From Saccoglossus kowalevskii (lineage: Eukaryota; Hemichordata; Enteropneusta; Harrimaniidae), in assembly GCF_000003605.2 (NCBI RefSeq), contig NW_003116447.1, forward strand, positions 780,502-844,501: 64,000 nucleotides of DNA. Direction: 5' to 3'. Of this stretch, positions 15,401-23,139 are shown piece after piece. Position 1 is the first letter of the stretch, and each line of letters starts with the position of its first letter. The position numbers were made by a program, and so were the translations under genes. Below the pieces are notes generated by a model. It ran no database searches. It was not told the DNA's origin and saw only the letters and a program-made list of their open reading frames with translations.

Positions 15401-15947
15401 TCTTGATCCATATTTTGGAATAATTTTAAAAAAAGTATGTGGATCCTAAAATTGTGAGTGGTGACAACATTATATTTTGGCGCTCAAAGGGTTGAACGCC
15501 TTCAATAAGGTCTATGATTCATACACTTTTGTCATTGTTGTTTACTACTCAAAAATGTGGTGGTTGTTGCACAGCACATATTCAAATTTCATGTAAACAA
15601 ACAATGTATTTTACACGCGTTGTATACGTCGCTATGAGTCCCATATCGAACAGGACGCGGCACGACGACGTACATGCCGCTCTTTAAATTGAGTTTGAAT
15701 AAAAAACATGGCTGATGAAAAATAAAGTAATAAATCCATAAATCCAGACATTGATTTTGATTACAAAATGCTATCATATCTCCTGATTTTTGCTGACTCA
15801 GGAAAATCCTAAAATAAGGTCTCTTATAAAATTAAAAAATTTCCCAGTAGTCTAAGATACTGTAATAAGATGAGATACAGTATTAAATATTATTAAGAAG
15901 TAAACAATTACTTACTCATCTACAGCTAATCTAGTATCACAATCCAT
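487..15947 (-). CDS. NEK10: NEK10, armadillo-repeat NIMA-related protein kinase (3' part beyond left edge)
   Basis: Ser/Thr kinase with N-terminal armadillo repeats, linked in mammals to motile cilia. Coding exons, 5' to 3': 15947-15916, 13755-13695, 13118-12997, 12235-12175, 11809-11772, 11576-11492, 11022-10981, 10645-10567, 9988-9921, 9208-9129, 8170-8084, 7641-7512, 6641-6444, 6292-6250, 5787-5726, 4630-4544, 4242-4075, 3074-2946, 1564-1381, 942-821, 589-487. All phases close, giving 660 codons without a stop. Residues about 80-480 match the NEK10 ARM region (LRVLICLRMLMRDASYQ, ACCAALTELVLNDANAQQ). The kinase starts near residue 510: glycine loop GTGAFGSV (515-522), ATP lysine in AMKE (K537), HRDLSPNN (642-649; D644 catalytic, N649 metal-binding). 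The DFG exon and C-terminus lie outside the window. The start is the first in-frame ATG (MDCDT); a probable upstream UTR exon carries an in-frame stop. Several exons are very short (38, 42, 43 nt). Confidence 0.96.
950..1290. repeat. Degenerate minisatellite in NEK10 intron
   Basis: About nine diverged units of 30-40 bp recur here, each built around 'ggtgattt(t)ggttt' followed by 'gacaagaacata' and 'cctaggggg'. A run of 13 G interrupts it at about 1140-1152. It lies wholly within the intron between the exons 1564-1381 and 942-821. Confidence 0.7.
1707..1876. mobile_element. MITE family 1, copy a (5' end lost)
   Basis: Member of a family whose intact copies start TACTGTAAAATACTTTATTT and end with the reverse complement. 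This copy keeps the interior (ccagcgaatatac, atcagtgaaaataaa) and the right terminus (aataaagtattccacagta) but lacks a recognisable left terminus. It sits in the NEK10 intron just upstream of the exon ending at 1564. No coding capacity; a non-autonomous element is inferred from the terminal inverted repeats of copies at 3423, 38453 and 48711. Confidence 0.7.
2188..2775. repeat. Interspersed repeat family A, copy 1, with internal tandem modules
   Basis: The left side begins 'cctctcggctgagatagctc' and the right side ends in a hairpin (AGCTCCGCT at 2736-2744, AGCGGAGCT at 2758-2766). Inside, a module of about 160-210 bp is repeated about three times; each begins 'caaagca', then an acttg block, then 'tcactttttaccaaaaatga', and 'gaacaaatctgagagaggtc'. 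Related copies in opposite orientation lie at 26615-27095 and 36215-36640. No protein was recognised. Short ORFs over it are accidental. Confidence 0.75.
3423..3633. mobile_element. MITE family 1, copy b
   Basis: Full-length copy: left terminus TACTGTAAAATACTTTATTT, right terminus aaataaagtattttacagta, about 210 bp, no ORF. It is in the NEK10 intron between the exons 4242-4075 and 3074-2946. The long near-perfect terminal inverted repeats and the related copies elsewhere in the window define it as a non-autonomous DNA transposon. Confidence 0.8.
4918..5716. repeat. 28-bp minisatellite with higher-order structure
   Basis: The basic unit is about 28 bp, with core 'cagttaggtggcattgaaca' followed by 'cttttatgt', and is nearly perfect from 5425 to 5716. 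Two higher-order blocks of about 180 bp begin 'accttaccctaagtcagcac'. From 4918 to 5400 a longer compound unit of about 140 bp alternates 'atctcagctacatggcattg' with 'cctaagtaagcaaggtggca'. The array stops within about 10 bp of the 5' splice site of the NEK10 exon 5787-5726 (donor GTAAGA at 5725-5720). Confidence 0.92.
8171..8710. repeat. Intronic tandem duplication with 'tttccaatcacagcagttta' units
   Basis: The 20-mer 'tttccaatcacagcagttta' and near copies recur about nine times between 8200 and 8610, mostly followed by 'cacaatctttcataaaaaat'. A block of about 110 bp (from 'cacagctgtttgaacaaact' to 'caaataacgtatttactcta') is present twice, at about 8395-8502 and 8602-8703. It lies in the NEK10 intron immediately upstream of the exon 8170-8084. 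Confidence 0.85.
12749..12903. mobile_element. MITE family 2, decayed copy
   Basis: Left part 'aaatctgtattaaaagccgc' and right part 'gcggtttctaataaagattt' are inverted and resemble the termini of the better copies at 15029 and 41891. The outermost 'TACTGTAAAA' has been lost. NEK10 intron; no coding capacity. Confidence 0.55.
15029..15160. mobile_element. MITE family 2 copy
   Basis: Left terminus 'taccgtaaaatctgtattag' with 'aagccgc', right terminus 'gccgcggcttttaatacaga' and 'ttttacagta', forming long terminal inverted repeats around about 80 bp of unique interior. It lies in the first coding intron of NEK10. Confidence 0.8.
15275..15493. mobile_element. MITE with AACCCTTTGAGC ends
   Basis: Perfect 12-bp terminal inverted repeats, AACCCTTTGAGC at 15275-15286 and GCTCAAAGGGTT at 15482-15493, bound about 220 bp with no ORF. 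An element at 43576-43788 has similar but not identical ends (TTAACCTTTC). Target duplication was not resolved. NEK10 first coding intron. Confidence 0.7.
15545..15670 (-). repeat. GC-rich interspersed block, inverted partner of 22495-22625
   Basis: This stretch, including 'acacgcgttgtatacgtcgc' and 'tatcgaacaggacgcggcac', is present almost unchanged in reverse complement at 22495-22625. It is markedly richer in CpG than its surroundings. The two copies are 7 kb apart, one in the NEK10 first coding intron and one upstream of PIP4K2. No ORF. A transposon terminus or short interspersed element is likely. Confidence 0.75.
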
Positions 15948-16755
15948 GCTTTGATTCAATCTGCATAATGAGTATAAATAAAGATGACGTAGTGATGCAA
16001 TTCAGGTAAATAATGTTGTATCTGTAAAAAAAAAAACACAGTCATCATTTCCATAAATGTCCTGCCTAAATGTATGTAAATCAGCTGAACTCATTATAGT
16101 TCTGGTATACTACTTCATCGTGTTGGTTAGCAGCACTGACCCCTATCCTCAATTACCCCCCCCCCCCAAAAATTAATTGTATAAGCTCACCTATAGTTAT
16201 CCATATACAATTGAATTGGGGGGCTGGAGGGTTAGGGTAAAGGTACATTGGAAAGTCTTTCCACAGCCCTCATAGTATGAATCATTCTACACACATAAAA
16301 ATAGCGCATAGGTTTAGCTACGAATTGACTTTAATCTCAGCTGACGTTCAAATATTAAAAGCACAATCTATGAAAACAAATCACAGAAAGATAAAAAAAA
16401 GAGAGAACAAAAAACCCTTAGAGCCTTAGATGAAAATCATTCAAGAATGACAAAAAAAACATATTTCCTAATTTTAAAATCTGATTATTGATAATGACTA
16501 CTATATTATTACATGGTGTAACATCTTGGCCTTCATTGAGTGACAGATCTAAATTCAATCAAATCTTTTTAATTCAATGAAATTAAATGAGTCAGCACTA
16601 TAACATATGCATGTACAGTCTCAGGTTTTACAAATCAAATGTAATGAAAAGTACAGTTAATCTAGTATTCCTACTGCCCAAGTGATTAATATACCTAAAC
16701 TGTTCACTACATCTGAGGAATACAGATTACCGGTAATATGTATAGTTTATCTTAC

Positions 16756-16870
16756 CGTCAGTTTTGTACAGACATATTAGAAACATCTAGAAACCATGGA
16801 CAGGATGAACTGCTTCCTAGACACCAACAAACGAGCCTCAATTTAAGACAATTCCATGTCATGTAAAATA
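16756..16870 (-). other. NEK10: Candidate NEK10 5'UTR exon
   Basis: On the minus strand a GTAAGA donor at 16755-16750 lies about 0.8 kb upstream of the acceptor (AG at 15962-15961) that opens the first coding exon. Joining them puts a TGA stop just upstream in the MDCDT frame, so the segment would be untranslated and would support that ATG. The upstream boundary is not defined by sequence; 16870 is arbitrary. Transcript data would decide it. Confidence 0.35.
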
Positions 16871-16899
16871 ATGCTCTTGGGGAATACAAGTTGTGACTT

Positions 16900-18440
16900 G
16901 AAAGACACGTAAAGCCCTCCAGGAACTGAATTAATTAGACAACAATGCTAATGTTGTAACAAGTGACTTTTATCATGGAGCTCCTACTCTAATGAAAGTG
17001 TTATCATCACATTTCACACTTACTTGGCTGAATGAGCTGATAAGTGATACCACAAGAAACCTATGAATACTGTAAATGCATTAATTATTCACTGGGTTTT
17101 AATTTTGCTTTTTTCACAGTGAATATGCTCAAAACAGTGACATCAAATAAAATGTCAATAAAAATAAATGGTTTTATAGTAGCCTTGGCCATCCAAGACT
17201 AAAGCTTAGACAAGTATGTGATATTTTATATTCTTTTGTTTGGATAGTTTATAGTTTACATTATTGCATACCACTGTTATCTAGCAAAGATCGACCTTTG
17301 TTGAAGAAATAAAAAAATACATGTAGTCAACAATTTGCTACACCTTAAAAATGAGCTATGCATAGAAGTCAAAATAGATACCATGTGCCACAAGTGTTAT
17401 CAAATTATTGCCAATATGTACATTTTTTGAAAAAAATGCAACACTCCTTTTGGCCAATATATGTATATATTATAATATTGAAGTGCAGTCTAAAATCTCG
17501 GAGAAACTTTGATTGTATCATGGTTATATGTAGTGTGTACAGCCATGCAATTTACAATAATAATATATTATATTATATATTTATATTATATGAATCAATG
17601 TTTTGTTTTCCATCAAAAACTATTTTTTAGTCATTGACAAACTAATTATGAAATTATATCCACCAATCAGCTGGGTCTATGTCAAACTCGAATGAACGAG
17701 TTTGAAAATTATGGACACACTGAACGTCCGCCGCGCCGTGACTTAAAAAAAAAAGGCTTCTGTCGCCATCCGGTATGACCTGTAGACATGCACGCTGTGG
17801 CAGTCATCAGTTCGTCACGGATGTACACCCATGTTACACGACTTCATACGTCGAATAACACTGTCACAGTTACACGATACCACAACAATATTTTGCGGTC
17901 ACGGCCACGGCCACTTCTTCCCGGGTGGCCAATATATTTATTGTACCCTGCGCCATGGACGTCCATGCATTATTATGTGTAGCTTGTATTTGATTGGAAC
18001 GTTTTGATGCATGTTATCCGGAAGAAAAAATGCAGTCACGCAATGTCAGCTAAATAATCAGAACCTACTCGATTCGTCAATATTCAATATCTCGTAAACC
18101 AGCAAAAAATGTTCATATTATTATCACAAAAAGGATTTCAGGGTCAGTTCAAGCAGCGACTACTCGTACCACGGTTGCAGGAGAAAGTTCAAGATGGCGT
18201 CCTCAGCAACCAAACGTACGGTGTACAGCTCAGCTGGGCTCTTTTCATCAGGCATACATGAAAATACGTCACAAAATATTGAATAAGAAAATGACAATCG
18301 TGTCATTTCATCAATATTAATCCTACTCACATCATTTAATTATTCCTGAGTTCCATGAACGGTAAATGACTGTACGTCGCCGGTGTAATCATTGAAACGT
18401 ACTCCGTGACTTCTGCAGATTACAGTGTAATGTACACAGT
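16900..18440. other. Spacer upstream of NEK10; no gene recognised
   Basis: Mostly unique AT-rich DNA. From about 17690 to 18230 CpG content rises. 'aagatggcgtc' at 18191-18201 resembles a YY1 site (AAGATGGCGGC) and could mark a distal NEK10 start region. The plus-strand frame from this ATG is only about 30 codons. A diverged 'atactgtaaatgcattaatt' element lies at about 17068-17180. The ORFs at 17358-17630 and 17788-17982 have no recognisable protein. Confidence 0.4.
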
Positions 18441-18456
18441 ACAGATCAAGGACCCG

Positions 18457-18480
18457 TGACGTCACCATTCTTATGCAAAT
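18457..18480. promoter_or_regulatory. CRE plus octamer pair
   Basis: A perfect palindromic CRE (TGACGTCA, 18457-18464) is followed 8 bp later by a perfect octamer ATGCAAAT (18473-18480). These are textbook CREB/ATF and POU-domain sites. The pair lies in CpG-richer spacer DNA between NEK10 and PIP4K2. Function is inferred; it could equally be chance. Confidence 0.35.
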
Positions 18481-18685
18481 ATCGCACCGTTAATGTTAAT
18501 GAGTTCATCGAGTGCGTTTGGGTGCGTATTTTGTTGGTTTTACGGGAAATGGTCTAAGATGGTTGCAAGACAAATAGACAAATCAATAATTAATCATTAT
18601 TAATGGCTTAATAGTAATTTTTTTTTATTAGCACCTAACTGTTTCGAGAGCGATACAAAGTACAGACCTGGATTTAATTCGGATA

Positions 18686-18899
18686 TACTGTAAAACATGT
18701 ATTTTTAGCTAGCATCATGCTAGCATGTTTTTTTAGCTAATTTAGCTAATCTGCTAATTCAAGATGTCACTAATTTATAATAAAGTATATTCTCACAATG
18801 AGATTGTTGACACTTTAGCTAAATTAAGATTCAGTTAATTCATGCGTGGAGACAAATTCGCTAAAATGGCACGTAGCTATTTAAACATGTTTTACAGTA
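18686..18899. mobile_element. MITE family 3 (TACTGTAAAACATGT ends)
   Basis: Terminal inverted repeats TACTGTAAAACATGT (18686-18700) and ACATGTTTTACAGTA (18885-18899) enclose about 185 bp rich in 'tagctaa' motifs, including an internal 'gctagcatcatgctagc' palindrome. No ORF. The outer eight bases are identical to those of MITE families 1 and 2. Confidence 0.8.
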
Positions 18900-18901
18900 T
18901 G

Positions 18902-19878
18902 ATATAGTTGAGAAAACAACAAACTTCACCTATCTGGGTGTTAATTTTAATAGTAATGGGTCTATGGACTTAACAATGTCAACACTAGCAAAACAAGCAA
19001 GGAGAGCAGAAAGGGCACAAGCACCTATCTATAATAACAATAGAAACAATATTACTATTAAAACAAAATTGTTTGAGACTACACAAATACCAATATTAAC
19101 ATATGGGGAGAAATACAGGGAGTATGTACGAACAAAAACTGGGACAAGACTGAACCTGAAAAAGTCCACCTCAGATTATGTAGGCACATTCTAAATGTGA
19201 ATAACAGATCAAGCAACATTGCAAAACAAAACTTCAACAAAATGGCAGTAAAGTACTGCATTAACAAATGGAACATAGACATGCAAAGAACAGAATCTAA
19301 ACTGAGGACTTACAGTTTATTAAAAAAAGACATTAAACAGGAATATTATTTATAACAGTTAACTGATAGGCAAGTGGTTCAAACAATGAGCAAATTTAGA
19401 ATTAGCTGCCACCAACTGTACATAGAAGTGGGTAGACACACAAAACCAAAAACAAAAATTTAGAACAGGAAATGTGACAATGTAACATGATTGAGGATGA
19501 AATCCATTTCATCACTGAGTGTGATCTCTATACAGGAAATAGACAAGAATTATATAGTCTATTCTCCAATCCATATTTCAAAAATTACAACAACAAAGAT
19601 AAATTTATACACATTTTAAACACAACTAACAATGTCTACTCGGGTTATTAAATTACATACAGAAAGCCTACAAAATAAGAAAAGTGAAGGTGATAATTAA
19701 TTAATGTATTGTTGTGCTATATTTTCAGTGTGATTTAGTTGTTGTTTATTAGAAATCTATTATTGTATTGTATGTGTAGTTTAATTGTAGTTAATTTCAA
19801 AAAGCTTTAATACAGCAATTACCAAAACTGAAATGTCAGATTTCATTAAGGATTTAATAAAGCATTATTCTATTCTAT
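18902..19878 (+). mobile_element. Non-LTR retrotransposon (LINE) 3' fragment, frameshifted
   Basis: Degenerate C-terminal part of a reverse-transcriptase polyprotein. Visible across frameshifts are FTYLGVNFNSNGSM near 18930, VHLRLCRHILNVNN near 19170, KFRISCHQLYIEVGRHTKP near 19395, and NMIEDEIHFITECDLY near 19478-19525, the last resembling the Cys/His region after RT in many invertebrate LINEs. Stops and frameshifts make it non-functional. It ends in 'aataaagcattattctattc' plus 'tatg', a short repeat tail. It abuts the MITE that ends at 18899. The clade cannot be assigned by eye; CR1- or RTE-like is possible. Confidence 0.8.
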
Positions 19879-19889
19879 GTACATTTCAA

Positions 19890-21293
19890 AACTAATTTTG
19901 CTACAGCATGGAAAATGTTAGATCTAGTTTCATGATTACAACTTCTGTTCTGTTTTCTATATACTAGTACTATTTTCTTGAATATGTTTTTTTTTTTACG
20001 CTACGCCTTCCTCAGATTCTATTAAGTATGCAAATGACTGGAGGTCATTCAGGGTCAATGACCTGTCAAATGTGTAGGTTTATTGCTGCGAATACAACAT
20101 ATTTTCGTAATGTTATGTTTATTATATTTGATAACAACCTACATTGCGAAATTTTATTTTGCGTCTTGATATTTGTCTATCAAATTTTATTAAACTATGT
20201 TTACATGTATTGTGTTAAAAATGAGAAAATTACTAGTAAGTGTTTGTTGCTTTTATTGAGAAATGTAAAACCTATAACTGATTAGCATACTATTCTGTAA
20301 TATTCGTAAGCCGACCTTACTTCTTACATTCATATGTGCATATACTTCTAACCCATCCTCAGTCATTCACCACTGACACGGAATTTAGATAAAATTAACG
20401 TGTTTTTTTTTCATTCCAAAAGCAATAAAAACGAGAACCTGTAATTTTTACTATTGTATTTTTTTTTTTTGATACGGCATATTTTTATCATGACTTGACA
20501 TAGCTAATCTTGTAACATACATCTGAGTAATCGTTCGAGAAAACAACACATTCTGCATATGCACTGGCTGTATTGGTATGTACAACAACAATCACTGCAA
20601 ATTTTGGGGTTTTTAATCTAACGAATCATAGACCCTCTAAAAGGGTCTATGAACGAATAGCCGTTTTCGCCGATATTACATTTTTGAGTTGGTTGGCAAA
20701 ATTCTTTTTGTGTTTTGTTTTTTTTTGAAATAACACCTCGGACACTTAGTAGTCTGAGATTACACGAAAAAAATATGATATAAACATAAGAGTTCATTTT
20801 TATTCCAACATTACATTCAAAGATGGATCGTGTTTAAACAGGCAATCATATCGATTTACTTGCGCACATAACTGCGCAAAAAGCGAAAACGAAGCTGTGA
20901 CAATCTACTTGAATTTGACCGTAAGACGTCAGTTGCATAAAATGAACATTATTCAACACATTTCCCTATAAAACAATCATTCAGGGACCACTTATACGGT
21001 ACCATCATTATTTACGATACTAGTTAACATTAGTTAAGCTTATTTACAATAAATCTGTGTAACCATGGAGGTAATAAGAACTCCATGGTGTAACTATCTT
21101 CCCTAAAAATTCAATATGGACGAAACACAATTATATTTTTCTTTTATTGTTGTTTGATAATGCACGTTAATGATTCTTTTGTAGCACACACGAGAGTAAT
21201 TCTTGGATGGAAAATTGAAAAACACTATACGCATGAGCATTGATTGTTATTGGATGTACCGTGCGAAAATTAATCAGTGTACATGCGTGCTAT
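19890..21293. other. Spacer; no gene recognised
   Basis: AT-rich sequence with poly-T tracts (19987, 20402, 20460, 20709). One short hairpin with flanking direct repeats is at 20620-20658 (listed separately). At 21057-21096 an inverted pair 'gtaaccatggag' / 'ctccatggtgtaac' is separated by 10 bp. ORF 20028-20285 shows no recognisable protein. Confidence 0.4.
20620..20658. repeat. 25-bp hairpin flanked by 7-bp direct repeats
   Basis: Perfect inverted repeat CATAGACCCT (20627-20636) / AGGGTCTATG (20642-20651) with a 5-nt loop. It is immediately flanked by AACGAAT on both sides (20620-20626 and 20652-20658). The layout looks like target-site duplications around a minimal element or transposon footprint. 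Confidence 0.6.
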
Positions 21294-21658
21294 TAGACCA
21301 TTTTCCGTACACTGCGAGAATCACGCGTTATGCGTGAAATCGAACGTAAAAACAGGACAAACAAAGGTCATAGCGTCGTAGTCGCGTCAAACATCGCGTG
21401 GGATTCGACAAACGCGAAAGTATTTCGGGGACATTTCCATGCTTAATAATGTGGTGTCCACATTTGATGATAGGCAATTTCGATTAAGTGAGGGTATTCG
21501 GAAGCAATATTCCTCTGTCGAAGATCGGCCGGTCAATGTAAGCTGCGAAATAAAGAAATTCTAGTTCAAAATCAAATCGTTCGATTTTTGCGGCAGACGT
21601 TCGACGCGCGTCTTTCATGCATCTCGCGAGATCTCGCAATTGTTCGGAAAATCACCTA
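21294..21658. mobile_element. CpG-rich MITE carrying a TCTCGCGAGA palindrome
   Basis: Imperfect terminal inverted repeats: left 'tagaccattttccgtacact' plus 'gcgaga', right (reverse complement) 'taggtgattttccgaacaat' plus 'tgcgaga'. The roughly 365-bp body is much richer in CpG than its flanks. The right arm contains TCTCGCGAGA (21622-21631). No ORF and no clear target duplication. Confidence 0.6.
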
Positions 21659-22494
21659 TTATACTAGCCTGAATGGTATCGTTCCATCGAACGAATAGCT
21701 GAATGCTGAATACGGTACTAGTTCGTGATAAATCATATTCTAATGTATTTATCTAAACATCAGCGTTCTTGTTCATATTGAATCTTTCAAATCTTTACGT
21801 CCACCTACAAAGACGAGAATTCCTGTCTAGAGTATCATTCATTTTTAAGTTATTACCCATACAATCCATTGACTTTTGTAAAAACTGATGGTATCATGTG
21901 TTGTTTTGTACTATCAACAATCTTCTACTGGAAATGTATACCATTAAATCCAATTTAGTTGTTTATCTTGGTAATATTTCATTTGCAAATGAAGCCCTCA
22001 GGGTGTCAAGGGAATGGCACCGCCCTACTAATGAAATTGACGACGGTATACGCCAATCCAAGCACGTGCTCACATACTAGTACAACCGGAAATCTACGGG
22101 TTTGATAATGAAATGTATTACATGAAACCTATTATGTGACAAGCATGATGCATCAATCTGCAAAAAACAAAAACCAAAAAAAAACAAAAAAACGCTCAAC
22201 TTGATTCCACGGTAAGGAACTTTTGTTTCGTCCACAGAATATATGTCTCAAGTATGCACAATGCATTGCGAGGGAATTAAAAAGAACATTTCATGCCGGG
22301 ACAGCACTTTATAATAACACATGTCTTTTTGAGGTCATGCTGCTAGAAAATGTTAATATCATGAAATACTACATATTACAAGCGAACAAGCAAACAAAGA
22401 TATTAAAAATAGGACTATTTATATATTAAAAAATATCTGATGATACATTTTTTTTAAAATTTTCTTAATTAAATATCAGAGACAGTCTAAAGGG
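21659..22494. other. Spacer; no gene recognised
   Basis: No exon with supported splice sites or familiar protein was found. The ORFs at 21898-22080 and 22223-22429 have no recognisable motifs. Confidence 0.4.
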
Positions 22495-22625
22495 CGGTAG
22501 TCGTCGTGCCGCGTCCTGTTCGATATGGGACTCATAGCGACGTATACAACGCGTGTAAAACACATTGTTTATTTACATGAAATTCAAACACACGCTGCGC
22601 GACAACCACCGCGCTTTAATTTAAT
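22495..22625 (+). repeat. GC-rich interspersed block, inverted partner of 15545-15670
   Basis: Contains 'gtcgtcgtgccgcgtcctgt' and 'gcgacgtatacaacgcgtgt', then 'ttacatgaaattcaaacaca', each matching the reverse complement of the 15.5-kb block. No coding function seen. Confidence 0.75.
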
Positions 22626-22641
22626 TTTCTGTTATTCGACT

Positions 22642-22669
22642 CACAGTCACTCTACTAGGAGTGACTGTG
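22642..22669. repeat. Perfect 11-bp stem hairpin
   Basis: CACAGTCACTC (22642-22652) and GAGTGACTGTG (22659-22669) form a perfect stem with a 6-nt loop, directly after the GC-rich block. It may be part of the same repeat. Confidence 0.6.
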
Positions 22670-22778
22670 TTCGACTGAACTTTCCTTGGCCAAGTTTCTT
22701 GTTTACATTTGTGTCTAAGGAGTAGGAAGGCTAGTCGGTTTTAGATTATTTTCCACGGCAAGGAAATTTCTGAAAAAT

Positions 22779-22949
22779 TCAAAATTTATATTTGATTGAC
22801 TGTAATAACAAACTTAAACGGCAACCTTTCCTGTCTATCCAATGCTTCTGCAGCTTCTGGGATGTGAGAAAGTGTGATCCGGAACGTCCGTCATCAGGGT
22901 CAGAGATCACCGCTGAGAGTTGTGGGTAATTAAGAAATTGGGTCGCCAT
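22779..22949 (-). CDS. Unidentified small ORF divergent from PIP4K2
   Basis: A 56-codon frame starts at an ATG in a YY1-like context (aaaATGGCGACC, read on minus) about 190 bp upstream of the PIP4K2 start and runs away from it. It begins MATQFLNYPQ and ends at 22779. Codon use looks reasonable (many CpG-containing and third-position C/G codons), but I recognise no family. It may be a real small divergent product, a first exon, or promoter DNA that happens to be open. Confidence 0.25.
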   Translation of the reverse strand: MATQFLNYPQLSAVISDPDDGRSGSHFLTSQKLQKHWIDRKGCRLSLLLQSIKYKF

Positions 22950-23139
22950 TTTGAATGAAAAGAAAGAAGACGATACATACGTACGGTGGTGGTGGGTGTG
23001 TGTACATTCAACGAAGACAAACAACAACATCGGCACGTAAACATAAAACGATGACAGATAGTTAATGGACAGAATATCATCTGTTCATAGTTGAACGTAA
23101 CTGTGTATTCGAGAATTCGTGCATTTTATTCCGAAGAAA
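22850..23139 (+). promoter_or_regulatory. PIP4K2: PIP4K2 main promoter and 5'UTR
   Basis: CpG-richer, TATA-less region directly upstream of the start codon. A CCATTTTG box at 22946-22953 fits YY1. On the minus strand 'cccacaactctcagcggtg' resembles the ZNF143 consensus ACTACAACTCCCAGCAGTG. Two short upstream ORFs (from ATGs near 23050 and 23065) would lie in the leader if transcription starts before about 23040. Factor assignments are inference. Confidence 0.45.

Noticed and set aside
18964-19282. ORFs over the LINE fragment as host genes
   Set aside because: They are broken pieces of a retrotransposon reading frame; the real frame continues across frameshifts.
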